Made by a program: the position numbers and the translations under genes | Shown here: piece by piece, positions 52,114 to 61,955 of the stretch | Layout: each line of letters begins with the position of its first letter | Numbering within the stretch: the stretch's first letter is position 1 | The notes under the pieces: generated by a model | What the model was told of the DNA's origin: nothing | Database searches by the model: none | The model's input: the letters and a program-made list of their open reading frames with translations, nothing else | Origin: Thermodesulfovibrionales bacterium | GTDB lineage: Bacteria > Nitrospirota > Thermodesulfovibrionia > Thermodesulfovibrionales > Dissulfurispiraceae | NCBI GenBank assembly: GCA_026415695.1 | Contig: JAOAGP010000098.1 | Span: 1 to 64,000, forward strand | Length of the DNA: 64,000 bases | Direction of reading: 5' to 3'

Positions 52114-52737
52114 TCATTTAATCCTAATCAACAATCTACTCATCCCATCAATCTCAAACTCTTTGGTATCATAATGAACATCTTTATCCAATAAATCCAA
52201 CTCATCTCTACCCCTTATACCTTTGCTGATAATGAAATAGCCGTTGTCCTTAAGGAGTGCCTTTGCCTTATCTATCAACTCTTGGAGTTTAAACAATGCC
52301 CTTGAGACAACCACATCAAACTTTCTATCTCTAACATTTTCAATCCTGTCTTGAATTATCTCAAGGTCTGTGAGTTTCAGTCTTTTTTTTAAGTCAAGTA
52401 AAAATGCACATCTCTTCCTTGAAGGTTCTATCAGTGTAAGTTTTAGTCCGTTGTTTAGTATCTTAAGAGGGATACCCGGAAACCCTGCCCCTGTGCCAAT
52501 ATCACATATGCTTGATGATTTATCCTCCAAGAAATAGTCATACAACAGGGAGTCTATGAAGTGTTTGTAGATAATCTCCTTTGGCTCAGTTATTGATGTG
52601 AGGTTATAAGCCTTATTCCACCTTAATAGTTCTTTAAGGTAGATGATAAATGTATCAATTAACCTCACATCTGGGTTTATGCCTATTGATGTAAGTGCTT
52701 TTGATATGATCTCACTTATGTTTGTGTCTGACTGCAA
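52114..52737 (-). CDS. rsmG: 16S rRNA (guanine-527-N7)-methyltransferase RsmG
   Basis: A 207-residue SAM-dependent methyltransferase (GidB). The SAM motif CDIGTGAGFPGIPLKI (about 75-90) and the catalytic-region VSRALFKLQELI are typical. ATG at 52737 lies six bases from the serS stop. Last gene of a seven-gene minus-strand run that includes mnmG; rsmG and mnmG are often linked. Confidence 0.93.
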   Translation of the reverse strand: MQSDTNISEIISKALTSIGINPDVRLIDTFIIYLKELLRWNKAYNLTSITEPKEIIYKHFIDSLLYDYFLEDKSSSICDIGTGAGFPGIPLKILNNGLKLTLIEPSRKRCAFLLDLKKRLKLTDLEIIQDRIENVRDRKFDVVVSRALFKLQELIDKAKALLKDNGYFIISKGIRGRDELDLLDKDVHYDTKEFEIDGMSRLLIRIK

Positions 52738-52742
52738 TGTTT

Positions 52743-54008
52743 CTATACGATTATGTTTGTTTTCATGTATGGTATTAAGGCATCAGGCACTAAAACAGAA
52801 CCGTCTTTTTGCTGATAGTTCTCAAGTATTGCCACGAGTGTCCTACCAATAGCAAGCCCTGAACCATTAAGTGTATGGACAAACTCAGTGCCTTTTTTAC
52901 CTTCTCTTTTAAATCTGATGTTTGCCCTTCGCGCCTGAAAGTCTTCAAAATTTGAGCAGGAGGATATCTCTCTGTATCTTTGTTGACCGGGTAGCCATAC
53001 CTCTATGTCGTATGTCTTTGCAGATGCAAAACCCATATCCCCAGTGCACAAAACCACCACACGATAAGGAAGGTTTAGTTTTTGTAATATCGTCTCTGCA
53101 TCAAAGGTGAGTCTTTCAAGTTCATCATAAGAATCCTCTGGTCTTGTAAATTTGACCAACTCAACCTTGTTAAACTGATGTTGTCTGATTAGCCCCCTTA
53201 CATCCTTGCCATGAGACCCTGCCTCTCTTCTAAAGCATGGGGTAAATGCAGTGTAGTAGATTGGCAAATCGGACTCCTTGAGGATCTCGTCCCTGTGGAT
53301 GTTCGTTACTGGCACCTCTGCAGTAGGGATTAGATAGAGTTCTTCATCCCTTGTTTTGAAGAGTTCTTGTTCAAACTTTGGAAGTTGACCTGTGCCAGTC
53401 ATGGACTCTCTGTTTACAAGTAGTGGCGGGAATACCTCAATGTATCCCTTCTCTGTGTGTTCATCAAGCATGAAGTTCATTATTGCCCTTTCAAGTTTAG
53501 CACCCAAACCCTTCATCACAGAAAACCTCGCCCCTGATATCTTGGCTCCCCTTTGAAAGTCAACGATATCAAGTTTCTCCGCGATATCCCAGTGGTTTAA
53601 TGGCTCAAAGTCAAACTCTTTAGGCTCACCCCATTTTCTAACTACTACATTTTCTGTCTCATCCCTACCAAAGGGCACACTTTCATGTGGTATGTTTGGT
53701 ATGTTTAGAAGAAATTCTGTTTGTCTGTCTTCAATAATCCTAATCTCATCTTCTATCTCCTTAATTCTATCCCCTACAAGCCTCATCTCCTGCATCATTT
53801 CTGAAACATCTACACCAGACTTCTTCAGCCTGCCTATATCTGTTGATACAATGTTTCTCTTATTGCGGAGTTCTTCGGTCTCTTTAAGTAGGCTCATCCT
53901 CTGACTGTTGTCCTTTAGAAAATGAGAGAAATCTAAGTCAAGCCCCCTCTTTTTCATAGCCTCAATGACAATATCTGTATTGTCTCTTACAAATCTGATG
54001 TCAAGCAT
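52743..54008 (-). CDS. serS: Seryl-tRNA synthetase
   Basis: A 421-residue class II synthetase. An N-terminal coiled-coil arm (about 30-105), motif 2 [20 protein letters not shown] (about 260-280), and motif 3 [18 protein letters not shown] (about 382-399) are intact. Same operon as DUF1460 upstream (28-base gap) and rsmG downstream. GGGGGAA precedes the ATG. Confidence 0.96.
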   Translation of the reverse strand: MLDIRFVRDNTDIVIEAMKKRGLDLDFSHFLKDNSQRMSLLKETEELRNKRNIVSTDIGRLKKSGVDVSEMMQEMRLVGDRIKEIEDEIRIIEDRQTEFLLNIPNIPHESVPFGRDETENVVVRKWGEPKEFDFEPLNHWDIAEKLDIVDFQRGAKISGARFSVMKGLGAKLERAIMNFMLDEHTEKGYIEVFPPLLVNRESMTGTGQLPKFEQELFKTRDEELYLIPTAEVPVTNIHRDEILKESDLPIYYTAFTPCFRREAGSHGKDVRGLIRQHQFNKVELVKFTRPEDSYDELERLTFDAETILQKLNLPYRVVVLCTGDMGFASAKTYDIEVWLPGQQRYREISSCSNFEDFQARRANIRFKREGKKGTEFVHTLNGSGLAIGRTLVAILENYQQKDGSVLVPDALIPYMKTNIIV

Positions 54009-54036
54009 AAATGGTTTCCCCCTCTATATTTAAAAT

Positions 54037-54828
54037 CTACTCTGTAGTCCTTAATACAACAATACCCGGTCTGTTTTTTACATAGTTTATAAAAGACTGA
54101 TCCACTACCTTACCCTTTATAGATGATGCATGTCTAAAGAGTATCTTGCCGTCTTTATCTCTTATGAAGATTCCCACATGACTAACATCAAGTCCTGCTT
54201 CATTGCTATAAATCCCTATGTAATCACCTGTTTTTAATCCATCAAGTATCCTTTTATCAATAAACCTTGATGGAATGTATATGATATTTCTTTGTATCAC
54301 AGGGAAGCCATCAAGGTAAAACCGCCTACTTTTCTTTAGATTTAATCGCTTTTTTGTTGTTATGACCTTATCTCCTGCAATGAGTTTTGTCACATCCTTT
54401 GAGTGTGCATCTTTGTCATAAGCCCAGTCGGTAAAAAAATGCCTCCTATTTCTAAAGTCAACAATGCCGTCTCTGTATCTTACCACCTTTAGATTTGACT
54501 GAAAATCATCAAAATCACGGCTTCTGCTCAAAGCCTCAACATAGTCAATGAATGTAAAACAATCCACCTCTTTAAGGTTAATCACAAACACCTCTGTTTC
54601 ATCACTACTACCAATAAGGGTTTTGTCGTTGTAAGGGATGCCCTTGAAAACTCCTGATATCCTTTCAATCTTATCAGACTTGTTTGTAAATTCCTTTGCA
54701 AGCAAATCGTTTATAACTTTAACGGAGAAGTTGCCCCACTCAATCTTGTTTTCATCTAACGCAGAGATTGATTTAGCAGATGCAACCATCATAATCACAA
54801 TCAAGCATAAACATATTTGTTTCAACAC
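54037..54828 (-). CDS. Exported DUF1460 protein (amidase-like)
   Basis: A 263-residue secreted protein with signal peptide (about 1-23). The DUF1460 signature VDCFTFIDYVEALSRS (about 92-107, with the candidate nucleophile Cys) and DVSHVGIFIRDKDG (about 210-223) are present; this fold is related to NlpC/P60-type cysteine peptidases, and members are annotated as N-acetylmuramoyl-L-alanine amidase-like. A peptidoglycan substrate is likely but not shown. Located between serS and mnmG. Confidence 0.82.
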   Translation of the reverse strand: MLKQICLCLIVIMMVASAKSISALDENKIEWGNFSVKVINDLLAKEFTNKSDKIERISGVFKGIPYNDKTLIGSSDETEVFVINLKEVDCFTFIDYVEALSRSRDFDDFQSNLKVVRYRDGIVDFRNRRHFFTDWAYDKDAHSKDVTKLIAGDKVITTKKRLNLKKSRRFYLDGFPVIQRNIIYIPSRFIDKRILDGLKTGDYIGIYSNEAGLDVSHVGIFIRDKDGKILFRHASSIKGKVVDQSFINYVKNRPGIVVLRTTE

Positions 54829-54838
54829 ACCTCCAGAT

Positions 54839-56710
54839 TTACCCGTTCCTTGTATGCCTTTCTAATGCAACCAGTAAGATTGATATTGCAGCAGGTGTGA
54901 TACCCGGTATCCTGCTTGCTTGTCCGATGTTAGAGGGTTTTATCTTCTTGAGTTTTTCCAATACCTCATTTGACAATCCCGGTATCCCTTCATACCTGAA
55001 GTCATCTGGTATCCTTCTTGATTCAAGTTTAGACATCCTTTCTGCAATCTCCAATTGTCTTTGTATGTATCCCTCATACTTCACCTCTATCTCAACTAAC
55101 TGCGACACCTCTTTGGTTATCTCTGATGGAGAGATTGTGTTTATGAAATCCATGTCAATCTCTGGTCTTTTGAGGAGTTTTTCAAGGGTGATTACCTCGC
55201 TAATGGGTGATGTGCCTTTTTCTTGAAGTAATGCGTTTACATCAACCGATGGAAAGACCCTTGTCGTTTTAAGACGATGTATCTCATCTGCTACAGATTG
55301 TCTTCTGTGTTTAAATTCCTCAAATGTGTCATCATCAATCAGCCCAATATCCCTACCTTTTTGCATGAGTCTTACATCTGCATTATCATGCCTTAAGAGT
55401 AGTCTGTGTTCTGCACGGGAGGTAAACATCCTGTAGGGTTCGTTAGTCCCCTTTGTGACAAGGTCATCTATCAAAACCCCAATGTATGCCTCATCCCTTC
55501 TCAATATTAGGGGTTCTTTGCCTAAAATCTTCATAGTGGCATTAATCCCTGCAATGAGCCCTTGCCCTGCAGCCTCCTCGTAGCCTGATGTCCCGTTAAT
55601 CTGACCTGCAAGAAATAGCCCTTTTATCTTCTTTGTCTCAAGCGTGTGATAAAGTTGTGTTGGAAAGACAAAGTCATACTCAATCGCATAGGCAGGTCTC
55701 ATTATCTCAGCGTTTTGGAGTCCCGGAATGCTCCTTACAATCCTTAACTGGACATCGTAGGGCAGGCTTGTGGATATGCCATTTGCGTAGTATTCCTTTG
55801 TCTGTAAGCCTTCAGGTTCAAGGAAGACCTGATGTCTTTCCTTGTCTGAAAAACGCACAACCTTGTCTTCTATTGATGGACAGTATCTTGGACCTATACC
55901 TGTAATCCTTCCACCGTAAAGGGGTGAACGGTCTAAATTGCCCCTGATGATGTCATGAGTGGTCTGATTTGTGTATGTGATAAAACAGGGCAGTTGGGGA
56001 TTGTGAATCTCCTTTGTTTTATATGAAAATGGGATTGGTGGGTCATCACCATATTGGGTCTCTGTCTGGCTAAAATCAATCGTCTTTGCGTCAAGACGGG
56101 GAGGGGTGCCTGTTTTTAATCTGCCTATCTCAAAACCCAATGATTTTAGGGAATCAGACAGTCCTATTGATGCAAACTCTCCTGCCCTGCCCGCAACAAA
56201 CTGTTCAAGCCCTATGTGGATGAGACCTTTTAGGAATGTCCCTGTTGTAACAATCACTGCCTTTGCACCGTAGAAGACACCCAAGTTTGTAATCACACCG
56301 CATACGGTGCCGTCTTCAGTGATTATCTGCTCAACTATCCCCTGCTTGATAGTGAGATTTGGTTGCTCCTCAAGAGTCTTTCGCATGTGTTGTTTGTAAA
56401 GGTTTCTATCCGCTTGTGAACGCAATGCCCAAACAGCAGGTCCCTTTGATAGATTAAGCATCCTAAACTGAATCCCTGCAAAGTCAGCAGCCCTTGCCAT
56501 CTCGCCACCAAGTGCATCAATCTCTCTAACAATATGCCCCTTAGCAAGACCGCCGATTGCAGGGTTACAAGACATGTGTCCGATGCTGTCTATGTTTATC
56601 GTAAATAGGCAGGTCTTCATCCCTAAACGAGATGATGCAAGTGCTGCCTCACATCCTGCATGCCCGCCACCAATGACGATTACATCGTAATCCGTTTCCT
56701 TAAATGGCAT
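54839..56710 (-). CDS. mnmG: tRNA uridine-5-carboxymethylaminomethyl modification enzyme MnmG
   Basis: A 623-residue FAD enzyme (GidA) that with MnmE modifies wobble U34. The FAD motif IGGGHAGCEAALASSRLG (about 13-30), GQINGTSGYEEAAGQG, and YRMFTSRAEHRLLLRHDNAD are diagnostic. ATG at 56710; xseB ends three bases upstream. mnmE is not in the window. Full length. Confidence 0.96.
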   Translation of the reverse strand: MPFKETDYDVIVIGGGHAGCEAALASSRLGMKTCLFTINIDSIGHMSCNPAIGGLAKGHIVREIDALGGEMARAADFAGIQFRMLNLSKGPAVWALRSQADRNLYKQHMRKTLEEQPNLTIKQGIVEQIITEDGTVCGVITNLGVFYGAKAVIVTTGTFLKGLIHIGLEQFVAGRAGEFASIGLSDSLKSLGFEIGRLKTGTPPRLDAKTIDFSQTETQYGDDPPIPFSYKTKEIHNPQLPCFITYTNQTTHDIIRGNLDRSPLYGGRITGIGPRYCPSIEDKVVRFSDKERHQVFLEPEGLQTKEYYANGISTSLPYDVQLRIVRSIPGLQNAEIMRPAYAIEYDFVFPTQLYHTLETKKIKGLFLAGQINGTSGYEEAAGQGLIAGINATMKILGKEPLILRRDEAYIGVLIDDLVTKGTNEPYRMFTSRAEHRLLLRHDNADVRLMQKGRDIGLIDDDTFEEFKHRRQSVADEIHRLKTTRVFPSVDVNALLQEKGTSPISEVITLEKLLKRPEIDMDFINTISPSEITKEVSQLVEIEVKYEGYIQRQLEIAERMSKLESRRIPDDFRYEGIPGLSNEVLEKLKKIKPSNIGQASRIPGITPAAISILLVALERHTRNG

Positions 56711-56713
56711 GGT

Positions 56714-56929
56714 TTATTCAATATCGGAGAGGTTTTTATCCTCAAATATCCTTTGTATCTCCTCTTCGGTTGTCCGCAATCTTGACCTGCAAAAACCTAT
56801 CAATTCAGTTGCTCGTCTTACCTTTTGTGTAAGGTGGTCTATGTCAATCTCTTGGGATTCAATGTTTGAGACAATTTCTCTTAATTCATTCAATGCCTTC
56901 GAATAGGTAAGGTCTTCTGCATCCTTCAT
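56714..56929 (-). CDS. xseB: Exodeoxyribonuclease VII small subunit
   Basis: A 71-residue helical protein with the XseB pattern (YSKALNELREIVSNIESQEI, then LTQKVRRATELIGFCRSRL). It forms ExoVII with XseA. Its start lies 44 bases inside the xseA end, with AGGAGG upstream, so the two are co-translated. Confidence 0.88.
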   Translation of the reverse strand: MKDAEDLTYSKALNELREIVSNIESQEIDIDHLTQKVRRATELIGFCRSRLRTTEEEIQRIFEDKNLSDIE

Positions 56930-58184
56930 CCTTATTTTTTACCTCCTTTTGTTCAATCTTGACTATGCTATTAATCCTACCTTTATAAAGGATTGTTTCT
57001 ATCACATCACCTTGTTTTACTTGATTTGCATCCCTTAATGCCTGTCCTTTCAACTTGGTTATACTGTATCCCCTTTTTAGTATGTTTTCAGGGTTTAAGA
57101 GCCTTATGCTTTCTTGTAATTTATCCACGGCGGAGATATGACTGTTTAAAAGGGAACTAACAGAAGAGATGAGTTTATTTGTCGTAATTTTCAATCCCCC
57201 AAGTGCCCTAATACTAAAGTTCTTTGCCCCAAAGATGAATCTATGCATGAGGTCGTTTAATTCTGTCTTTGAATCCAACACTATCCTCTGTGAGACGACC
57301 TTAATCCTGTGATAGACTTCCAAAATGGACTCCTCAAATCCCCTCACGCCTGACAGTATAAACTCTGCTACTGCTGTAGGGGTCTTCATACTCGTATGGG
57401 CAACCATGTCTGCTACGGATATATCCCTTTCATGTCCTATGCCAGTTATAACAGGAATTTGAAATTTAGCAATAGTCACAGCGAGGTCATAACCATCAAA
57501 ACAACTAAGGTCTATACTTGAACCGCCCCCTCTTATCAATACCACCATGTCAAAGTCATCTATCTGATTTTCAATCTCTTTGAATGCCTTGATAATGGAT
57601 TCTCCAGCCTCATCTCCTTGCATCAGTGCAGGGAATAACCTTGTGTAAAAAACATACCCATAGGGGTTTTGTAACAGTTGATTCATAAAATCCTCATATC
57701 CTGCTGCAGTGGGTGATGAAATAATCGCAATCCTTTGTGGCACTACAGCAAGGGGTATCGTTTTGTTTAAGCCTAATAGACCCTCTCTATGAAGTCTCTC
57801 AATTGTCTCCTTTTTCTTTAAAGCCATCTCGCCCATTGTGTATGTAGGGTCTATGTCTTTTATGGTTAGACCAAAACCATAAACCTCATGGAAATCAAGA
57901 CTGCAAAGGATCATTATCTTCATGCCAACCTTGAGAGTCTCGCCTGTTGCTTGAGCAAACTTTTGGGTGAGCCTTCTGTAGTCATAAAGCCATAGATTAG
58001 CCTTTGATTGAGCGATTACCTTTTCATCCTGTTTTTCAACAAGGGTGATGTAGCAATGTCCTTTTTGGTTTTCTCTAATATCGGATATCTCGGCTACGAC
58101 CCAATACAGTTCATCAAAGGACTCCTTGATAGTTGCCCTCACATCAGAGAGCAACTCACTTAGACTTATCGCATCTTTAATCAT
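56886..58184 (-). CDS. xseA: Exodeoxyribonuclease VII large subunit
   Basis: A 432-residue nuclease subunit for single-stranded DNA. An N-terminal OB fold (about 8-105, with SELLSDVRATIKESF and GHCYITLVEK), then the catalytic domain with SSPTAAGYEDFMNQL, VLIRGGGSSIDL, and TGIGHERDISVADMVAH (about 246-262). A coiled-coil region and a short C-terminal domain follow, ending in a basic-rich tail. Overlaps the cinA-like gene by eight bases and xseB by 44. Confidence 0.94.
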   Translation of the reverse strand: MIKDAISLSELLSDVRATIKESFDELYWVVAEISDIRENQKGHCYITLVEKQDEKVIAQSKANLWLYDYRRLTQKFAQATGETLKVGMKIMILCSLDFHEVYGFGLTIKDIDPTYTMGEMALKKKETIERLHREGLLGLNKTIPLAVVPQRIAIISSPTAAGYEDFMNQLLQNPYGYVFYTRLFPALMQGDEAGESIIKAFKEIENQIDDFDMVVLIRGGGSSIDLSCFDGYDLAVTIAKFQIPVITGIGHERDISVADMVAHTSMKTPTAVAEFILSGVRGFEESILEVYHRIKVVSQRIVLDSKTELNDLMHRFIFGAKNFSIRALGGLKITTNKLISSVSSLLNSHISAVDKLQESIRLLNPENILKRGYSITKLKGQALRDANQVKQGDVIETILYKGRINSIVKIEQKEVKNKDEGCRRPYLFEGIE

Positions 58185-58935
58185 TCTTACCCCAATACTC
58201 TATCTTTACAACCTTTTCAGCATTGAGAGACCTTATGAAGTATTCGGCTGATGTATTTACATCCTCAATGTTGTAACTGCTAAAGGTGACCATTACCTTG
58301 TAGTCATTGTTGCCTAAAACAGGATACGAGCCAATCTTTATGCCTCTAATCCTTTCTGTGATATCGCTTAAGGTAAGTGCAATGGCACTCTCATACTCAT
58401 TTACATAAACCTGTTTGATATACATTCGCTGACCAGTTTCAAGAATCTTTTTGATGTAAATCATCTTTCTCTGGAGGCACTGCGGAATTCCCGGCAGGAT
58501 GAAGATGTTCTTAAACTTTATAAGTGGCAATCCTATATCATTATGTGCAATTACCTCGGCACCATCTGGTATTAAAGCCATCCTCTTTTGCACATCCGTT
58601 GGCTCTTTACCAATAATCCTTTTTAGATGCTCAAGTAAGATGTTGTCAATCTTTGTAGAAACCCCAAATCCCTTTGAAATGGCATCTATTGTCACATCAT
58701 CATGTGTGGGTCCAATACCACCTGATGTAAAGACAACATCGTAAGACCTTGAAAACTCACATACACTCTGGCTTATCTCGTCTATCCTGTCCCTGATGAT
58801 TATGACCCTTTCGGTCTCTATGCCAATATCACGCAGTTGTTCAATGATATAGTGAGAGTTTGTATCTCTGACCATACCGCTTAATATCTCATCACCAATA
58901 ATAATGATACCAGCGTTTTTGTTTTCTTTACCCAT
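58177..58935 (-). CDS. CinA-like competence/damage protein (MoCF-binding domain)
   Basis: A 252-residue protein with the MoaB/CinA N-terminal molybdopterin-binding domain: IIGDEILSGMVRDTNSHYI (about 11-29) and TSGGIGPTHDDVT (about 69-81). It lacks the C-terminal deamidase (PncC) domain of full CinA, so it corresponds to the pyrophosphatase part. It is the first gene of a seven-gene minus-strand run. The exact substrate (ADP-ribose or nicotinamide-type) is not established for this form. Confidence 0.82.
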   Translation of the reverse strand: MGKENKNAGIIIIGDEILSGMVRDTNSHYIIEQLRDIGIETERVIIIRDRIDEISQSVCEFSRSYDVVFTSGGIGPTHDDVTIDAISKGFGVSTKIDNILLEHLKRIIGKEPTDVQKRMALIPDGAEVIAHNDIGLPLIKFKNIFILPGIPQCLQRKMIYIKKILETGQRMYIKQVYVNEYESAIALTLSDITERIRGIKIGSYPVLGNNDYKVMVTFSSYNIEDVNTSAEYFIRSLNAEKVVKIEYWGKND

Positions 58936-59064
58936 ATTGATATAAATTATAACCTAACCGATTAATATTGGGATAGAATTAAAAAGAGTCTTCCAGATAT
59001 CTTGAAGATGGCATGGGAAATCCCTCCCTCTCTTGAAAGAAGGGCGATATTTAAGGAGGCAATG

Positions 59065-60036
59065 ATGAAATACAGTTTAATCACAGGTGTTGCAGGATTT
59101 ATTGGTGCAAAAACGGCTGAATTACTTTTAACTAACAATAAGCATGTCATAGGCATAGACAACATGAATGATTACTACGACACACGGCTAAAAAACCATA
59201 GATTAGATAATCTAAAGGGGCATAAAGCATTCGTATTTAGACAGATTGACATTGAAGACATCGAAAGCATTAAAGGATTGTTTCAAGAGTTTCAAATAGA
59301 GTCGGTTATCAACCTCGCAGCACGAGCAGGTGTCAGGTATAGCATCCAAAACCCTCATGTATATATGACCACAAATGCAATAGGCACACTAAATCTCCTT
59401 GAGTGCATGAAAGAAAATGGGGTTAAAAAGTTTGTCCTTGCATCTACCTCTTCGCTATATGCAGGACATCCTCTACCATTTACAGAGGAACAACCCGTGA
59501 ATCAACCAATCTCACCTTATGCAGCGTCAAAGAAATCTGCAGAGGCAATAGCATATACATATCATTACCTCTATGGTATAGATGTTACAGTATTGCGATA
59601 CTTTACCGTTTATGGACCTGCAGGAAGACCCGACATGAGCCCATTTAGGTTTATCAAATGGATATCAGAGGGTTTACCAGTGATGGTATTTGGTGATGGC
59701 AATCAATCAAGGGATTTCACATACATTGATGATATTGCAAGGGGGACGATATTGGGACTAAAAGAATTAGGCTTTGAGATAATAAATCTTGGCGGGGGAG
59801 TTAGTCCTTGCTCTATTAATGAGTTGATAAAAAAGATTGAAAAACTCGTTGGTAAGAAGGCAATCGTTAAATATTTAGCATCAAACAAGGCTGACATGTC
59901 TGAAACAATGGCAGACATCAGCAAGGCAAAAAGGATACTCAACTGGTCACCAACCATTGATTTAGACGAAGGACTCAAAGAGACAGTCAGGTGGCATCTT
60001 GAAAATAAGGAGATTGTAAAACACATTTCAGTCTAA
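59065..60036 (+). CDS. NAD-dependent epimerase, UDP-glucuronate 4-epimerase type
   Basis: A 323-residue extended SDR enzyme. TGVAGFIGAKTAELL (about 6-20), STSSLYAG, YAASKKSAE (catalytic Tyr/Lys), and RYFTVYGPAGRPDMSPF match UDP-glucuronate/UDP-galacturonate 4-epimerases. AAGGAGG at 59053-59059 supports ATG at 59065 (59062 also possible); the longer frame from 59002 is rejected because its first 20 residues are not family-like. It probably supplies UDP-galacturonate for surface glycans. It stands alone between divergent and unrelated genes. Confidence 0.87.
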   Translation: MKYSLITGVAGFIGAKTAELLLTNNKHVIGIDNMNDYYDTRLKNHRLDNLKGHKAFVFRQIDIEDIESIKGLFQEFQIESVINLAARAGVRYSIQNPHVYMTTNAIGTLNLLECMKENGVKKFVLASTSSLYAGHPLPFTEEQPVNQPISPYAASKKSAEAIAYTYHYLYGIDVTVLRYFTVYGPAGRPDMSPFRFIKWISEGLPVMVFGDGNQSRDFTYIDDIARGTILGLKELGFEIINLGGGVSPCSINELIKKIEKLVGKKAIVKYLASNKADMSETMADISKAKRILNWSPTIDLDEGLKETVRWHLENKEIVKHISV

Positions 60037-60116
60037 TTTTTGTGGTAATCACCTATATTTTATGGTAATAATATTTGAATCATAAAATCTCGACATTTAC
60101 ACAGGGGGGGTAAAAA

Positions 60117-61736
60117 ATGTTTAGGAACTTAACAATAGGCAAAAAACTGGCATTTGGTTTTGGGATTGTAATATTACTCTTGGTAATTATCTCATCCTTT
60201 ACACTTTATTCTATAAGTTCAACGAATACAAAGGTTCATCATCTGGATGATGGGGTAGATATGATTCTTTATGCATCAGAGATACAGAGAGAGGTAAATG
60301 CTATACATCTAAAAGTAAGGAAGATGATGCTTTTAGATGATGTTTCAAAAAGGCAAACAATATTTAAAGAGATTGAGGAACACAGAAAATACTACAGGAA
60401 GAGGTTAGAGGAGTTAGAGAAATTAACCACTACACAAGAAGGTAAAGAAAAGATTAAGAATCTCGTAAATGCATCAAACGAAACAAGGGATGCCAACAAC
60501 AAGTCCATTCAACTGAGCCTTGCTGGGAAAAATCAGGAGGCAATAGAACTATACCTTAAAGAGGTCGAGGCAAAGGCAGGAAATCGAGAAAAGGCGCTTG
60601 AGGAATTGGTGCAGTTTTATTATAAGGATGCAAACAAACAGGTGGTGGAAATACACGAAATTTTACATTATGAGAGCATAATATTGGTGGTGCTTGTATG
60701 TGCAAGTGTGTTGTTTGCTATCCTTTTTAGCATATTCATATCTAAATCAATAAGAAAACCTGTAACAGAATTAAATGAGATACTTAAGAAGGTTGCTGAT
60801 GGTGACCTTACTGTTGATATAAAAATACTGACTAAAGATGAGATTGGCATGATTAGTCGGTCAGTAAATGATGCGATAAAGAGCATAAAAACACTGATAG
60901 CAGAGTCAAAGACAATCTCAAGTTCGCTTGCCTCATCATCAAAACAGCTTTCTACCACTACTGAGGAGATATCTCATAATCTTAATTCACAAACAGAACG
61001 TGCCTCTCAGATAGCCTCATCAGCGGAAGAGATGGGTCAGACAGTAATTGATATAGCAAAGAATGCTGCAAATATATCAGAGGTAAGTAATTCAACTGCA
61101 CAAGTAGCAAAGGAAGGCAAGGACATGACGGTAAATACAGCTAAAGAGATAAAGGTAATTGAGTCTTCAATATCAAAATTATCTGAGGTAATAGGTATAT
61201 TAGGTGACCGTTCTCGTCAGATAGGAGAGATAGTAACTGTCATAAAGGATATTGCTGACCAGACTAATCTATTGGCATTAAATGCAGCTATTGAGGCAGC
61301 AAGGGCTGGAGAACAAGGCAGAGGATTTGCAGTAGTTGCAGATGAGGTAAGAAAGCTTGCCGAAAGAACCACAAAGGCAACGGATGAGATAGCAGAGATG
61401 ATAAAAGGCATCCAGACAGAAGTAGATGTAGCTGAAGGTTCTATGCAAGATGCTACAAAGAAGGTATCAAATGGGGTTACATTGAGTGAAAAATCTGCAA
61501 ATACCCTGCAGACGATACTAACTAAAACCCAAGAACTACAAGGGATGATTCAGCAGATTGCCAGTGCAACAGACGAGATGTCTTCAGTAACAGACCACAT
61601 CGCACAAGACATAAGTGATATTGCAGAGGGTTCAAAGAGGATAAATTCAGCTGTCAAACAATCAGCACAGACATCAGGAGACATTGCAAGATTGGGTGAA
61701 GAATTGCACTCAGCGATTGGGAGATTTAGGGTCTAA
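60117..61736 (+). CDS. Methyl-accepting chemotaxis protein
   Basis: A 539-residue chemoreceptor: helix 1 about 8-30, periplasmic four-helix bundle (about 35-185), helix 2 about 188-210, HAMP (about 211-263), and a cytoplasmic signalling helical hairpin whose conserved tip [20 protein letters not shown] lies near 383-402. Ends without a CheR-binding pentapeptide of the NWETF type (tail is AIGRFRV). It implies a chemotaxis system elsewhere in the genome. GGGGGGG lies six bases before the ATG. The ligand is unknown. Confidence 0.93.
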   Translation: MFRNLTIGKKLAFGFGIVILLLVIISSFTLYSISSTNTKVHHLDDGVDMILYASEIQREVNAIHLKVRKMMLLDDVSKRQTIFKEIEEHRKYYRKRLEELEKLTTTQEGKEKIKNLVNASNETRDANNKSIQLSLAGKNQEAIELYLKEVEAKAGNREKALEELVQFYYKDANKQVVEIHEILHYESIILVVLVCASVLFAILFSIFISKSIRKPVTELNEILKKVADGDLTVDIKILTKDEIGMISRSVNDAIKSIKTLIAESKTISSSLASSSKQLSTTTEEISHNLNSQTERASQIASSAEEMGQTVIDIAKNAANISEVSNSTAQVAKEGKDMTVNTAKEIKVIESSISKLSEVIGILGDRSRQIGEIVTVIKDIADQTNLLALNAAIEAARAGEQGRGFAVVADEVRKLAERTTKATDEIAEMIKGIQTEVDVAEGSMQDATKKVSNGVTLSEKSANTLQTILTKTQELQGMIQQIASATDEMSSVTDHIAQDISDIAEGSKRINSAVKQSAQTSGDIARLGEELHSAIGRFRV

Positions 61737-61955
61737 ATACCTTAATATTTCCATTTCATTCAAAGCACCATATGAGGTTTTCTTTTTTTGTAATCAAAAG
61801 TGCAATAGCACGGAAGTGGCTTTTTATTAAAATCCTTAAACTTGAACAGTATTTTTATTCAGTTTTTTCTGAAGCAATAACTATCGAAAATGTTGCTTTT
61901 ATGGTTAAAAGATTATACTATAAATATTTTTTATAATATTAAGACGGAGGGATTG

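Noticed and set aside
59002-59064. Upstream extension of the epimerase gene
   Set aside because: The added residues are not family-like and the ribosome site AAGGAGG falls just before ATG at 59065.
61890-61955. Upstream extension of the LivK-like gene
   Set aside because: The extra 22 residues precede the signal peptide, and GGAGG sits directly before ATG at 61956.
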